Notes under the pieces: model-generated
What the model saw: only the letters and a program-made list of their open reading frames with translations
What the model was told of the DNA's origin: nothing
The model's database searches: none
In this document: one piece after another, positions 1-9,266 of the stretch
How positions within the stretch are numbered: position 1 is the stretch's first letter
Layout: the number at the start of each line of letters is the position of its first letter
Position numbers and translations under genes: made by a program
DNA from: Sporosarcina jeotgali
GTDB lineage: Bacteria > Bacillota > Bacilli > Bacillales_A > Planococcaceae
Reading direction: 5' to 3'
DNA: 64,000 bases
Assembly (NCBI RefSeq): GCF_033304595.1
Contig: NZ_CP116341.1
Span: forward strand, 2,831,001 to 2,895,000

Positions 1-214
1 CAAACTGCTCAACGGAAAGCTGGATTGTTCTGCCAGCTGATAATGGATCCTTCGAGCTGAAATGCAGAGCGTCAATTCCGCCTGAACTGTAGATTAACTG
101 CCGCTCATCTTCCGTCAATACCCGCTGCGTCAGCGTGATGGATTTACCGCCAAGACATCCTGAAAGCAAAAGTGCGACTAGTATCAGGATTCCACTTACA
201 CCTATTCGTTTCAC
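1..214 (-). CDS. Putative lipoprotein, partial (C-terminus outside window)
   Basis: About 71 N-terminal residues are visible. The start is hydrophobic and ends in the lipobox LLSGC, so the product is probably exported and lipid-anchored at Cys-20. The following residues include KSITLTQRVLTEDERQL and do not match a family I recognise. I chose GTG at 214, because an AAAGGGG ribosome site lies about 7 bases upstream; the ATG at 220 would overlap that site. It lies 18 bp downstream of the ATP-pyrophosphatase gene on the same strand, so the two are probably co-transcribed. The function is unknown. Confidence 0.7.
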   Translation of the reverse strand, partial: MKRIGVSGILILVALLLSGCLGGKSITLTQRVLTEDERQLIYSSGGIDALHFSSKDPLSAGRTIQLSVEQF

Positions 215-232
215 GTGCATCCCCTTTGTCTG

Positions 233-895
233 TCAGCGTTTTACCTCACAACTAGTTGGCAGAAAAACATAATTGTCTTTTTCAATTCGGTTTCCGAACG
301 TTAATGGGACCCGTTCACTGAAAATCGGTCCATTTGCAACGACTGTATGGAATTCTCCGGACTCTCCACAACTATCGATTCCAAGAGCGTCAAGTTCATC
401 CATCACTTCAATCGTAAATCGCTCTCCAAGGAATCGTTCCGGCATCCGATTCGTGTCGACTACAATAATATACGCTTCAAATCCTGCGGCGATGAATTCC
501 TCAAGCAATTGTCTTCTTGGAATTAGCCATAGCGGATGCCACGCCGTCATGCCTGCCTTTTCGCACGCCTGCTGTACCCAAGTCCGATGGTCTTCTAAAT
601 CGATATCGCCAAAGACACCGCAGTCAATACCTGCTTGCGTGCTTTCTTTCATCGCTCCGATAAACTCTTGTTCATAGGTTGCCCAGGACGCTTGCCGCTT
701 CATGAAAGGTACACCCATGCGCTCAGCTTGTGCACGGATCACTGATTCTGGCAGGGCATGCGATCTAGAACGATCGGCCTCTTCCTCAAACATCGTCCAG
801 ACCCGTGTGAGCTTGCCATCATTCTGTCCTGCTTTGTACACAGCCATCGCAGAGTCTTTCCCTCCGCTCCAAGAAGCTACGAATTTTTTGTTCAT
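233..895 (-). CDS. Dph6-related ATP pyrophosphatase (diphthine-ammonia ligase family)
   Basis: A 220-residue adenine-nucleotide alpha-hydrolase. The PP-loop SWSGGKDS lies at residues 8-15, which is the ATP-binding signature of N-type ATP pyrophosphatases. The downstream pattern (CGVFGDIDLEDHR, HPLWLIPR, GESGEFHT) is typical of the Dph6/MJ0570 family. In eukaryotes the family amidates diphthine on EF2. Bacteria lack diphthamide, so the bacterial substrate is unknown. I set the start at MNKKFVASW (895), with AAGGGAAGTGG upstream, rather than at a longer in-frame start near 973 that would run into the terminator of the upstream gene. It is followed closely by a lipoprotein gene. Confidence 0.85.
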   Translation of the reverse strand: MNKKFVASWSGGKDSAMAVYKAGQNDGKLTRVWTMFEEEADRSRSHALPESVIRAQAERMGVPFMKRQASWATYEQEFIGAMKESTQAGIDCGVFGDIDLEDHRTWVQQACEKAGMTAWHPLWLIPRRQLLEEFIAAGFEAYIIVVDTNRMPERFLGERFTIEVMDELDALGIDSCGESGEFHTVVANGPIFSERVPLTFGNRIEKDNYVFLPTSCEVKR

Positions 896-952
896 GCGAT
901 CCACTTCCCTTTTCATAGACTTGCAGACAGTATAGCATTTAAGAGTCGCCAA

Positions 953-988
953 CAAAAAACTCCCTAGGCGCACATGGCCTCAGGGAGC
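953..988 (-). terminator. Rho-independent terminator after the DinB gene
   Basis: The arms CTCCCTAGGC (960-969) and GCCTCAGGGAG (977-987) are followed on the minus strand by TTTTTTG. It separates the DinB gene from the ATP-pyrophosphatase gene. Confidence 0.75.
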
Positions 989-1013
989 TGACTTCTAAAC
1001 TGAATTTTCCAAG

Positions 1014-1520
1014 TTAGATTGCTTTTTTTAATTGCAGCGATTCAATCGTATCGCGCAACTGTTTCAGGTGGCGCTTCTCATGCAATCCTACGAATGGGAA
1101 CCATTGACACAATGGAATTTGTCCAAAAATCGGATGCTTGAATGACTTTTTCATAAGTGATTCTTTGTTGCTGCTGTCATATACATCGAGTAAATATAAC
1201 CGGGAATTGTGTAATTCCTGCTTCATCTCGCAAAGCGTCTTAAATGTATCAGAAGGAACTGTTCGTCCTGGAGCTTCTACTTTAATAATACGGTTGGTTG
1301 AAATGGAAATCGGCTTTTTCATCGCTTTTGGGCTTTCTGGATTCTTTAATTCCTTTGCCACATTTGAAGCGATGAGCGCTTCCATGAGCGAGAGATGCTC
1401 GAGGATTTGTTTCGGTGACCAGCCGCCATTGGCAGGTTTCCGATTGAGTTCCTCATTCGTCAGTCCTTGGACTGCTTGTAAAATTTTCTTGCGTATTTTA
1501 TTATTGCCTTCAAAAACCAT
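1014..1520 (-). CDS. DinB-family protein
   Basis: A 168-residue predicted four-helix-bundle protein of the DinB/YfiT type. The metal-ligand histidines are in place: His in ILEHLSL near residue 45 and the HEKRHLKQL pair near the C-terminus. The GGWSPKQILEHL segment is the classic N-terminal DinB signature. Bacterial family members are often thiol-dependent S-transferases (bacillithiol or mycothiol) or are uncharacterised. The start is MVFEGNNK, with GTAGGAGGGG about 4 bases upstream. The gene is monocistronic with a clear terminator. The substrate cannot be told from sequence. Confidence 0.85.
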   Translation of the reverse strand: MVFEGNNKIRKKILQAVQGLTNEELNRKPANGGWSPKQILEHLSLMEALIASNVAKELKNPESPKAMKKPISISTNRIIKVEAPGRTVPSDTFKTLCEMKQELHNSRLYLLDVYDSSNKESLMKKSFKHPIFGQIPLCQWFPFVGLHEKRHLKQLRDTIESLQLKKAI

Positions 1521-1763
1521 GGTACCCCTCCTACGCAGTTTTCGCGTCTGCATTCTCTCTGAAATATATTTGAATCATACGCCCATATTCTTGAAAAAGA
1601 AACCCTAAATCCAACTGTCAGAATAGTAAATTCCCGTCCCTTTTACACCTCATCTGACACCGATCATAGACCACCTTTCAAAAGAATACAACCTTTATGG
1701 GTTAATCCTATTGTGAAAGGGTTTCCAGCGGTTTTTCATGCAAAAATAATGAATGGTTTTATT
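1521..1763. other. Intergenic region without a recognised gene
   Basis: About 240 bp between the DinB gene and the PCYCGC gene terminator. I see no convincing ORF, RNA gene or repeat. It must contain the promoter of the DinB gene. Confidence 0.5.
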
Positions 1764-1798
1764 CAAAAAAACAGGCCCTCCTAGGAGAACCTGTTTTC
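1764..1798 (-). terminator. Terminator of the PCYCGC lipoprotein gene
   Basis: Minus-strand hairpin AACAGGttCTCCTAGGAGggCCTGTT followed by TTTTTTG. Confidence 0.8.
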
Positions 1799-1804
1799 CT
1801 CATT

Positions 1805-2320
1805 TTATGATGGCATTGGCGTATCAGTTGGACGCGCGTACCCTGTTTTATAATCTGAATCGATTGTCGCTCGAATCTCTTTTAAAGATTTACCTTCTTG
1901 CGCCATCTTCACAGACTTGATTGCGATTTCTACACAGACGTCACAGCGCGTGCCATGGTCATCCCAGACGACAGAACCGTCTTTGCGGATTTCATCCACA
2001 AAACAGTTCAAGTTGTTGTCGTGATCTGCACTGTCTGCACACCCGCAATAGCAAGGCATGTATTTCAAAATATCTTCTGCATGACCTGCTACTTGATAAA
2101 CAAGTTGAAGATTCTCCGATTTGTCATCGAGAAATTCAGGCTGTTGTTCTGCAGAAGCAGTGACTTGCTTTAAGTCACCATTGGGAAGCTGCTTCTCTTC
2201 ACCTACAGCAAGCGCTGGAGATTCATCGTGGTGCTGTTCTGTAGCCGTTTTCCCACTGCATGCAGCGAGAACCATCATAAGTATCGCTAAGATCGGCATG
2301 AGACGTTTTTTCATGGGCAT
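1805..2320 (-). CDS. PCYCGC-motif lipoprotein
   Basis: A 171-residue secreted lipoprotein. The signal peptide ends in the lipobox VLAACSG. The mature part contains the family-defining PCYCGC cluster at about residues 89-94, followed by further cysteines in NLNCFVDE and GTRCDVCVEIA. This Cys-rich pattern suggests metal or heme binding or redox chemistry at the outer face of the membrane; the family's role is not established. The start ATG at 2320 has AAAAGGAG five bases upstream. A second ATG lies two codons inside and is less well spaced. The gene has its own terminator and sits downstream of fumC on the same strand. Confidence 0.85.
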   Translation of the reverse strand: MPMKKRLMPILAILMMVLAACSGKTATEQHHDESPALAVGEEKQLPNGDLKQVTASAEQQPEFLDDKSENLQLVYQVAGHAEDILKYMPCYCGCADSADHDNNLNCFVDEIRKDGSVVWDDHGTRCDVCVEIAIKSVKMAQEGKSLKEIRATIDSDYKTGYARPTDTPMPS

Positions 2321-2398
2321 GTCGACTCCTTTTCTTAAAGGTTGTCCATTAAGCATACCCGATGGAGAGCGTACGCACCGTTACAATATTGTGACGAC

Positions 2399-3781
2399 TT
2401 ACAGGCCGGTCATTTTTGAAGGGTCAACCCACTCATTGAACTGATCTTCAGTTAGAAGTCCTGTTTTTAGTGCAGCTTCCTTCAAAGTTGTACCTTCTTT
2501 GTGAGCCATTTTCGCGATTTTCGCGGCATTTTCATACCCAATATGCGGATTCAGAGCAGTTACGAGCATAAGTGAGTTTTTCACTTTGTTGTCGATTTCT
2601 TCACGATTCGGTTCAATTCCAACTGCACAATTGTCATTGAAGCTGACCATACCTTCTGCTAACAATTTTGCTGTTTGCAAGAAGTTGAAGATGATGACCG
2701 GTTTAAATACGTTGAGCTCAAAGTTACCTTGGCTCGCTGCAAACCCGATTGTTGCGTCATTCCCCATGACTTGAGCAACGACCATCGTCAACGCTTCACT
2801 TTGTGTCGGGTTCACTTTACCTGGCATAATTGAACTGCCTGGCTCGTTTTCAGGAATCGTGATTTCACCGATACCTGAACGCGGACCGCTTGCTAACCAG
2901 CGAACGTCATTGGCAATCTTCATAAGATCCGCTGCGAGTGCTTTCATTGCCCCGTGTGTGTAAACGACTTCGTCATAGCTTGTCAATGCGTGGAATTTGT
3001 TTTCAGCTGATGTGAATTCAATCCCGACAGACTTGGAAATTTCTTCGGCTACTTTGTCTCCGAATCCTTTTGGTGCGTTCAGTCCCGTACCTACAGCTGT
3101 TCCGCCGATAGCAAGTTCTTTCATCGACTGCACGCTGTCTTTTAACATTTTCTCAGTTTTCACAAGCATTTGGTGCCAGCCGCTCATCTCTTGTCCAAGT
3201 GTAAGCGGGGTTGCATCTTGCAAGTGTGTACGACCGATTTTGATAATATCCATGAACGCTTCAGATTTATCGCCCAGCGTCTTTTTTAGTTTTTCGAGTG
3301 CTGGAATAAGTTCACGCTCCACTGCAATTACGCCTGACACGTGAAGGGCTGTCGGGAATGTATCGTTTGAACTTTGTGACTTGTTCACGTCATCGTTCGG
3401 ATGCAAACGTTCTTCCTCGCCCCACTGTTCTAATAACTGGTTCCCGCGGTTTGCGAGTACTTCGTTCATATTCATGTTGGATTGCGTTCCACTGCCTGTT
3501 TGCCAAACGACGAGCGGGAAATGATCGTCCCATTTGCCTTCTAGTACTTCATTGGCTGCAGCTGCGATCGCTTTCATCTTCACTTCAGAAAGGTTTCCGA
3601 ATGAGTGACTTGCAATGGCTGCAGATTTTTTCAAATGTGCAAAGGCTTGGATGACGCCAGTCGGAATGCGCTCTCCGCCAATTTTAAAGTTTTGTTTACT
3701 GCGTTGTGTCTGTGCGCCCCACAGTTTGTCCGCCGGGACTTGAATTTCACCAAACGTATCGTGTTCAATGCGGTATTCCAT
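2399..3781 (-). CDS. fumC: Fumarate hydratase, class II
   Basis: A 460-residue TCA-cycle enzyme that interconverts fumarate and malate in the cytoplasm. It is full length for class II. The superfamily signature [16 protein letters not shown] is intact (near residue 315), and the catalytic [13 protein letters not shown] and SGSTGTQSN-type segments (here [15 protein letters not shown]) are present. It needs no iron-sulfur cluster, unlike class I enzymes. The start [11 protein letters not shown] has AAAAGGGG about 8 bases upstream. It appears monocistronic. Confidence 0.97.
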   Translation of the reverse strand: MEYRIEHDTFGEIQVPADKLWGAQTQRSKQNFKIGGERIPTGVIQAFAHLKKSAAIASHSFGNLSEVKMKAIAAAANEVLEGKWDDHFPLVVWQTGSGTQSNMNMNEVLANRGNQLLEQWGEEERLHPNDDVNKSQSSNDTFPTALHVSGVIAVERELIPALEKLKKTLGDKSEAFMDIIKIGRTHLQDATPLTLGQEMSGWHQMLVKTEKMLKDSVQSMKELAIGGTAVGTGLNAPKGFGDKVAEEISKSVGIEFTSAENKFHALTSYDEVVYTHGAMKALAADLMKIANDVRWLASGPRSGIGEITIPENEPGSSIMPGKVNPTQSEALTMVVAQVMGNDATIGFAASQGNFELNVFKPVIIFNFLQTAKLLAEGMVSFNDNCAVGIEPNREEIDNKVKNSLMLVTALNPHIGYENAAKIAKMAHKEGTTLKEAALKTGLLTEDQFNEWVDPSKMTGL

Positions 3782-3875
3782 CCTGAAAACCCCTTTTCGC
3801 AATTAAATTCACTCTCTTCTAATCTATCATGACGGATTCCGCATGCAAAATCAAAGATATTTGAATTGATTGAAT

Positions 3876-3910
3876 GAGAAAAGATCCGCCACATTGAGCG
3901 GATCTTCCTT
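3876..3910 (-). terminator. Terminator of the ABC exporter operon
   Basis: The arms AGATCCGC (3882-3889) and GCGGATCT (3898-3905) are followed by TTTTC on the minus strand, immediately after the permease stop codon. Confidence 0.8.
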
Positions 3911-5233
3911 TTACAATTCGCGGCGAAGCGCATCGATGACGTCAATTTGTGTTGCTTTACGTGCGGGACGCCAGCCGGAGACCATCGCAACGCCGATACT
4001 GATGGCTGATGCAATGACAACGAGTTGCCATGGAATGATGGAGAATGTGACGTTCAATTCCTCAAAATCTCCTTCTCCAAGCGCCGCTCCTACTATGAGC
4101 GGCAAAATGTAATTCGCAAGGATGCTGATGGCGTAAGACAGAATAACCGCGATTACGGTTCCAATGATTCCAATCCATGCACTTTCCAGTAAAAATAGAC
4201 GCTGAATCAATTTCGGCTTCGCTCCGAGTGCTTTCATGACACCGATTTCACGCGTACGCTCCGTAACCGCCATCGTCATCGTATTGAATATACCGATGGA
4301 TGAAATTAAAATTGCGATGGTTCCGACAAAGATCAGTCCCGCTTTTAAAGCTAGGAAAAAGACATCAATCTGTTCCAATTCTTCAGAAATGGAATAGACA
4401 GAATACCCATCGTTTTTGAGTGAAGTCGTGATGCCTTTTACATTTTGCAGTTCATCCGCGTAAACGTTCAGGTTCGAATTGAGCAGCGAGTCTTCGCTTC
4501 CTTCCGCCTTATGCCGGTCATAAATGGCTTCCAGCTCTGGAATTAATGAAGCATCTGCATATAATTTTCCGTCAGAGATGAAGTCTTTTGAAGGGGCCTT
4601 TGCTATTCCGACAATCGTGAGTTTGATCGGCTCTTTGTAAAATTCATTCGTTTCATAGCTTCCGAATTCATAGGTGATTTCCTTTCCTAGTAATTCGCCT
4701 TCATAGTGCGGCAACTCGGCTTCCGCTTGATCTTCATCGTTCGCTTGAGTGTCTCGTTGTTGATTTTGAAATTTCTCAACTTCTTCTTCATTCATTAAAT
4801 TCTTAGCAAAATCATATCCAACTACGATTTCAGATTTTGTCTTTGGCAATCGTCCTTCTGCTAAAGCGAATCCTGCCTTTTTTTCCTCGTTAAAGTCAGT
4901 AACGAGAAGACCGCTCTGGCTCGTATATTTATCCAGCGCGGATTCCTGCGCAGCATTCACTTCTTGTCTGAGAACTACGGCTTTCACATGATCGAGTTTT
5001 TTCATCTTGTCCGCTTTCTCTATATCTAAATCTGCAGCGTAGACTTCCACTTGAGTCACAAGACGGTTATCGAGAATCTCTCTTTTCAATGTATCCTGTA
5101 TTCCAAAACCGACAGAAGCCAGGATGATAAGGAAAGCCGTACCCATGGTTGCGGCTAAAATCGTCATGAAGACGCGAAGTTTATTCTTTTTAATGTGCTG
5201 GCTCACAAAGTCCAGCTGATCTTTAAATTGCAT
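3911..5233 (-). CDS. ABC transporter permease, MacB/FtsX type
   Basis: A 440-residue permease with one N-terminal membrane helix (about residues 18-40), a large extracytoplasmic domain, and three C-terminal helices (about 288-310, 340-365, 395-420). This is the MacB/LolC topology. Members export peptides, antibiotics or lipoproteins, or transmit mechanical signals. The signature TERTREIGVMKALGAK after the second helix matches the family. Its ATG lies inside the 3' end of the ATPase gene (11-bp overlap), so the pair is translationally coupled. The substrate is unknown; no adjacent membrane-fusion or two-component gene is seen. Confidence 0.9.
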   Translation of the reverse strand: MQFKDQLDFVSQHIKKNKLRVFMTILAATMGTAFLIILASVGFGIQDTLKREILDNRLVTQVEVYAADLDIEKADKMKKLDHVKAVVLRQEVNAAQESALDKYTSQSGLLVTDFNEEKKAGFALAEGRLPKTKSEIVVGYDFAKNLMNEEEVEKFQNQQRDTQANDEDQAEAELPHYEGELLGKEITYEFGSYETNEFYKEPIKLTIVGIAKAPSKDFISDGKLYADASLIPELEAIYDRHKAEGSEDSLLNSNLNVYADELQNVKGITTSLKNDGYSVYSISEELEQIDVFFLALKAGLIFVGTIAILISSIGIFNTMTMAVTERTREIGVMKALGAKPKLIQRLFLLESAWIGIIGTVIAVILSYAISILANYILPLIVGAALGEGDFEELNVTFSIIPWQLVVIASAISIGVAMVSGWRPARKATQIDVIDALRREL

Positions 5234-5921
5234 GATGCATACCTCCTGCTTTCAAAACGCCGTCATGCATTTGATAAATCTCATCTGCAATCGAAGCCAC
5301 TTCATCGTCATGTGTAATAATGACGAATGTAATTCCGCGGGATTCGTTCAGTGAACGGATGAGCGCAAGGATTTCCTGTTCAGTTTCTGAGTCCAGACTG
5401 CCCGTTGGCTCGTCCGCAAAAATGATGGGCGGATTCGTAATCAGGGCACGGGCGATACTGACGCGCTGCTGCTGTCCGCCAGACAACTCATTCGGATAAT
5501 GATCTTGCACTTCTTTCAAACCGACGTGCTGAACGAGTTGCCTTACGAGTTTTGTGCGTTCCGTTTTTGAGACACCTTTCAGTTTTAAAGGAAGTTCAAT
5601 ATTTTCGAATGTCGTGAGACCGGGCATAAGTTGAAAGTTTTGGAAGATGAATCCGAATTGGTCGAGGCGGAATTCTGCACTTTGGGTTTCAGTGAAGTCA
5701 GAAGTCACCGTCCCATTGACCGTAATCCGTCCGCTTTCAGGCTTCAAGAATCCAGCCATAATATGCAGCAGTGTTGACTTCCCTGATCCACTTCTGCCGA
5801 CAATGGAGATGATGGATCCTTTTTCGACTTCGAATGATAGGTCTTTCAGGACGGGCACGGGGCGCTCTTTTCCTTTTTTACCGATTTTGAATGAATGCTG
5901 AATATGTTCTACACGAATCAC
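5223..5921 (-). CDS. ABC transporter ATP-binding protein, MacB/LolD type
   Basis: A 232-residue ATPase with Walker A GRSGSGKST (42-50), Q-loop FQNFQL, signature LSGGQQQR, Walker B IIFADEPTG, and the switch histidine in ITHDDE. The SGSLDSET segment after Walker B is typical of the LolD/MacB subgroup. It energises the permease encoded immediately downstream. The start ATG is preceded by AGAGGAGGACAAC. It is the first gene of a two-gene operon whose 5' side faces the large satellite region. Confidence 0.93.
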   Translation of the reverse strand: MIRVEHIQHSFKIGKKGKERPVPVLKDLSFEVEKGSIISIVGRSGSGKSTLLHIMAGFLKPESGRITVNGTVTSDFTETQSAEFRLDQFGFIFQNFQLMPGLTTFENIELPLKLKGVSKTERTKLVRQLVQHVGLKEVQDHYPNELSGGQQQRVSIARALITNPPIIFADEPTGSLDSETEQEILALIRSLNESRGITFVIITHDDEVASIADEIYQMHDGVLKAGGMHHAI

Positions 5922-6034
5922 GTTGTTGTCCTCCTCTAAATTGCTGATACGTTGAGTATGACAGCCAAATCTTTAGAAGAAGTGTATGAAAATATGAAGA
6001 GTTTCTTAAGATGTTGAATTTTTTCACAGAGAGG

Positions 6035-7585
6035 GCTTCGCAAGGCGAAGCACACCCATTAAATCTTGGTTTGGATTGGTTAAGGGCACTTTTTCGCGAG
6101 CGGGTGTGCTGCTGGCCTGGGAAAACGGTCCGCGGGCGGTGCGGTTATGATCACTTTTCGAGTTTTATGAGCGCGTATCCTGGTTTATGATCACTTTTCT
6201 AGATTTAAGAGCACATCTCAGGGATTATGAGCGATTTTAGAGTTTTATGAGCGCAATTCCGTTTTTATGAGCGATTCCACAGTTTTATGACCGCTCTCTC
6301 AACCCAATGGCTGCTTTAAGACCCCCCCAGCCTCACAACTCGCCGCACTAAATGCTTCGCATGGCGAAGCACACCCATTAAATCTTGGTTTTGATTGGTT
6401 AAGGGCACTTTTTCGCGAGCACGTGTGCTGCTGGCCTGGAAAACGTCCGCGGGCGGTGCGGTTATGATCACTTTTGAAGTTTTATGAGCGCATATTCTGG
6501 CTAATGATCACTTTTCCTTATTTATGATCACATCTCAGGGGTTATGAGCGATTTTAGAGTTTTATGAGCGCAATTCCGTTTTTATGAGCGGTTCTACAGT
6601 TTTATGAGCGCTCTCCCAACCCAATGGCTGCTTTAAGACCCCCCCCGGCCTCACAACTCGCCGCACTAAATGCTTCGCATGGCGAAGCTCACCCATTAAA
6701 TCTAGGTTTGGATTGGCTAAGGGCACTTTTTCGCGAGCGGGTGTGCTGCTGTCCTGGGAAAACGTCCGCGGGCGGTGAGGTTATGATCGCTTTTTGAGTT
6801 TTATGAGCGCATATCCTGGTTTATGATCACTTTTCCTGAGTTATGAGCGTATCTCAGGGGTTATGAGCGATTTTAGAGTTTTATGAGCGCAATTCCGTTT
6901 TTATGAGCGATTCCACAGTTTTATGAGCGCTCTCCAACCAATGGCTGCTTTAATTCCCCCAGCCTCACAACTCGCCGCACTAAATGCTTCGCATGGCGAA
7001 GCACACCAATTAAATCTTGGTTTTGATTGGTTAAGGGCACTTTTTCGCGAGCGGGTGTGCTGCTAGCCTGGAAAACGGTCCGCGGGCGATGAGGTTATGA
7101 TCACTTTTGGAGTTTTATGAGCGCATATCCTGGCTTATGATCACTTTTCCTGATTTATGATCACATCTCAAGGGTTATGAGCGATTTTGTAGTTTTATGA
7201 GCGCAATTCCGTTTTTATGAGCATTTCCACAGTTTTATGAGCGCTCTCCCAACCCAATGGCTGCTTTAAGACCCCCCAGCCTCACAACTCTCCGCACTAA
7301 ATGCTTCGCAAGGCGAAGCTCACCAATTAAATCTTGGTTTTGATTGGTTAAGGGCCACTTTTTCGCGAGCGGGTGTGCTGCTGTCCTGGAAAACGGTCCG
7401 CGGGCGATGAGGTTATGATCACTTTTGGAGTTTTATGAGCGCATATCCTGGCTTATGATCAGTTTTCCTGAGTTATGAGCGTATCTAAAGGGTTATGAGC
7501 GTATCTAAAGGGTTATGAGCGATTTTATAGTTTTATGATCACAATTCCGTTTTTATGAGCGGTTCCACAGTTTTATGAGCACTCC
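6035..7585. repeat. Five-unit satellite (~316 bp) with internal 20-bp tandem monomers
   Basis: Five consecutive units begin at 6035, 6354, 6672, 6986 and 7303. Each opens with the palindrome GCTTCGC-(ATG or AAG)-GCGAAGC. A conserved block follows in which AGCACACCC can pair with GGGTGTGCT about 50 bases later. Then come 8 (9 in the last unit) tandem monomers of exactly 20 bp with the core TTATGAGCG or TTATGATCA. The tail reads AATGGCTGCTTTAAG...CTCACAACTCGCCGCACTAAAT. I count about 41 monomers. No long ORF spans it. Because 20 = 3x7-1, most monomers read as ATG, six codons, TGA, with each stop overlapping the next ATG; this may be incidental. The function is unknown. Confidence 0.92.
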
Positions 7586-7607
7586 CCTAAAGCCCGCCCA
7601 CACACAA

Positions 7608-7645
7608 CAAAAAAAACCGTTCTCCCCAGTCACCTGGAGAGGACA
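7608..7645 (-). terminator. Terminator of the nfeD-floT operon
   Basis: The arms CTCCCCAG (7622-7629) and CTGGAGAG (7634-7641) are followed on the minus strand by GGTTTTTTTTG. Confidence 0.75.
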
Positions 7646-7665
7646 GCTATCTGTATTCAATATTA

Positions 7666-9240
7666 TTACTCTTTACCCGAAGCTTCATCAGTTGCGGATT
7701 CTTCTGTAGATGCTGCAAGTGGCGAACGTGGTTTCTTGAGTTCTTCTGCAAGATTATCGAGGCTCGGGCGCAATGTCCCTTTGCCTGCGTAACTTTCCAG
7801 CATTTCTTTAATGTTAAGACCTGTTGTTGCGCCAAGCGATTCCTGCATCGTAGCCATAAGATCCGTTGCGTAGCCAGTTACTTTATTGGCACCGCCGCCT
7901 TCTCCGCTGCCTGTGTCCACAACTGTAATCTTATCGATATTCGCAAGTGGACTTGCAACTTGTTTCGCGTATTCCGGTAGCATGCCGACAATCATATCAA
8001 GCATTGCTGCCTGACCATAATGTTCAAATGCTTCTGCAATTTTGCGCTTCGCTTCTGCTTCCGCGAGACCTTTAAGACGGATGATATCCGCTTCAGATTC
8101 ACCTTGGGCCCGCTGGGAATCCGCACGTGCCGTACCGTCTAAACGAACTTTTTCAGCGTCTGCAGCTGCACGGGCTTCAATGCGGTATTTCTCAGCATCC
8201 GCTTCAGCAAGCTGGCGGGACTTATCAGCTGCTGCATTTTGCTCAATTGCATAACGGTCCGCATCTGCCTTTTTCTTAACTTCAGAATCGTATTGACGTT
8301 CACGGCGTTGAATCTCTTTTTCTTCAAGTTCAATTTGTTTCTGACGCTCGATGATGCGGATTTGCATTTCTTGTTCCATAACTTCCTGCTTGGAACGGGC
8401 TGTTTGCAATTCGTACGCTTGGTCGGCACGGGCACGGGCTGCATCTTGCTCCAAACGGTACTCCGCAACTTTCAATTGGTTTTCTTTTTCGGCTTCTGCA
8501 ATTTCAGTCGCACGCTCAATTTCAGCTTTTTGCGCTTCTTTAGAAGCCTCAGCGTTCTTAATCCGCGTTTCTTTTTCCGAAATGGCAGTTGCAATATCGG
8601 CATCCCGCTTCACTTGTGCGATACGCGGCTTACCTAGGGAATCGAGGTATCCGTTTTTATCACGAACGTCTTTAATCGTGAACGATACGATGACTAATCC
8701 CATTTTGGCAAGATCTTGTGACGCTACACGCTGTACTTCTTGAGAGAATTTGTCACGGTTTTTGTATATTTCTTCGACTGTCATTGACCCTAAGATAGAA
8801 CGTAAATGACCTTCCAGCACTTCCTTCGCTTCATTCTCCCGGTCTTCTTTCGATTTCCCTAGGAATTGTTCGGCAGCTGTAGCGATTTCAGAGATTGATC
8901 CGCCTATCTTAATGATTGCTGTCCCATCTGCCATGACTGGAACCCCTTGCTCTGTGTACACTTCAGGCGTCGTTACTTCCAATTTACTGGAAAGCAGACT
9001 TAGTGGCGCTGCCTGTTGGAATACCGGCAAGACGAACGTACCGCCTCCGCGTATAATTTTGACTTTGTTTCCGGAGTCGTCAGTATGGACATTCTTCGTC
9101 CCAATATAGCTTCCTGTTACAATTAATGCCTCATCCGGTCCTACAGTACGGTATTTCGTCACGTACACAAGGATTACAGCTAATACAACAAATACCGCGA
9201 TTGCAATGGCAATCCACATTCCTGGTAATTCAACTGGCAT
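7666..9240 (-). CDS. floT: Flotillin-like membrane scaffold protein
   Basis: A 524-residue flotillin. There is one N-terminal membrane helix (about residues 8-28), an SPFH/PHB domain (about 30-210), then a long Ala/Glu/Lys-rich coiled coil (about 210-400, rich in AEAEK and ARAAAD motifs) and a C-terminal flotillin region containing GGANKVTGYATDLM. Flotillins organise ordered membrane microdomains and influence signalling and cell-wall synthesis. The length matches B. subtilis FloT (YuaG). It lies 26 bp downstream of an NfeD-type gene, its usual partner, and both are behind a SigW-type promoter at 9826-9853. Confidence 0.95.
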   Translation of the reverse strand: MPVELPGMWIAIAIAVFVVLAVILVYVTKYRTVGPDEALIVTGSYIGTKNVHTDDSGNKVKIIRGGGTFVLPVFQQAAPLSLLSSKLEVTTPEVYTEQGVPVMADGTAIIKIGGSISEIATAAEQFLGKSKEDRENEAKEVLEGHLRSILGSMTVEEIYKNRDKFSQEVQRVASQDLAKMGLVIVSFTIKDVRDKNGYLDSLGKPRIAQVKRDADIATAISEKETRIKNAEASKEAQKAEIERATEIAEAEKENQLKVAEYRLEQDAARARADQAYELQTARSKQEVMEQEMQIRIIERQKQIELEEKEIQRRERQYDSEVKKKADADRYAIEQNAAADKSRQLAEADAEKYRIEARAAADAEKVRLDGTARADSQRAQGESEADIIRLKGLAEAEAKRKIAEAFEHYGQAAMLDMIVGMLPEYAKQVASPLANIDKITVVDTGSGEGGGANKVTGYATDLMATMQESLGATTGLNIKEMLESYAGKGTLRPSLDNLAEELKKPRSPLAASTEESATDEASGKE

Positions 9241-9266
9241 TTCATTTCCCCCTTATACTGGTAAGA

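Noticed and set aside
273..677. Plus-strand ORF opposite the ATP-pyrophosphatase gene, and similar ORFs opposite fumC, floT, glmM and others
   Set aside because: They are antisense shadows of well-supported genes without ribosome sites or recognisable domains.
6035..7585. CRISPR array
   Set aside because: There are no conserved repeat-unique spacer pairs. The monomers are contiguous and nested in larger units, and no cas gene is near.
6035..7585. Claim that the heptapeptide mini-frames are translated
   Set aside because: Substitutions between monomers show no codon-position preference by eye, and only weak ribosome-site-like sequence precedes the first ATG. It is kept only as an observation.
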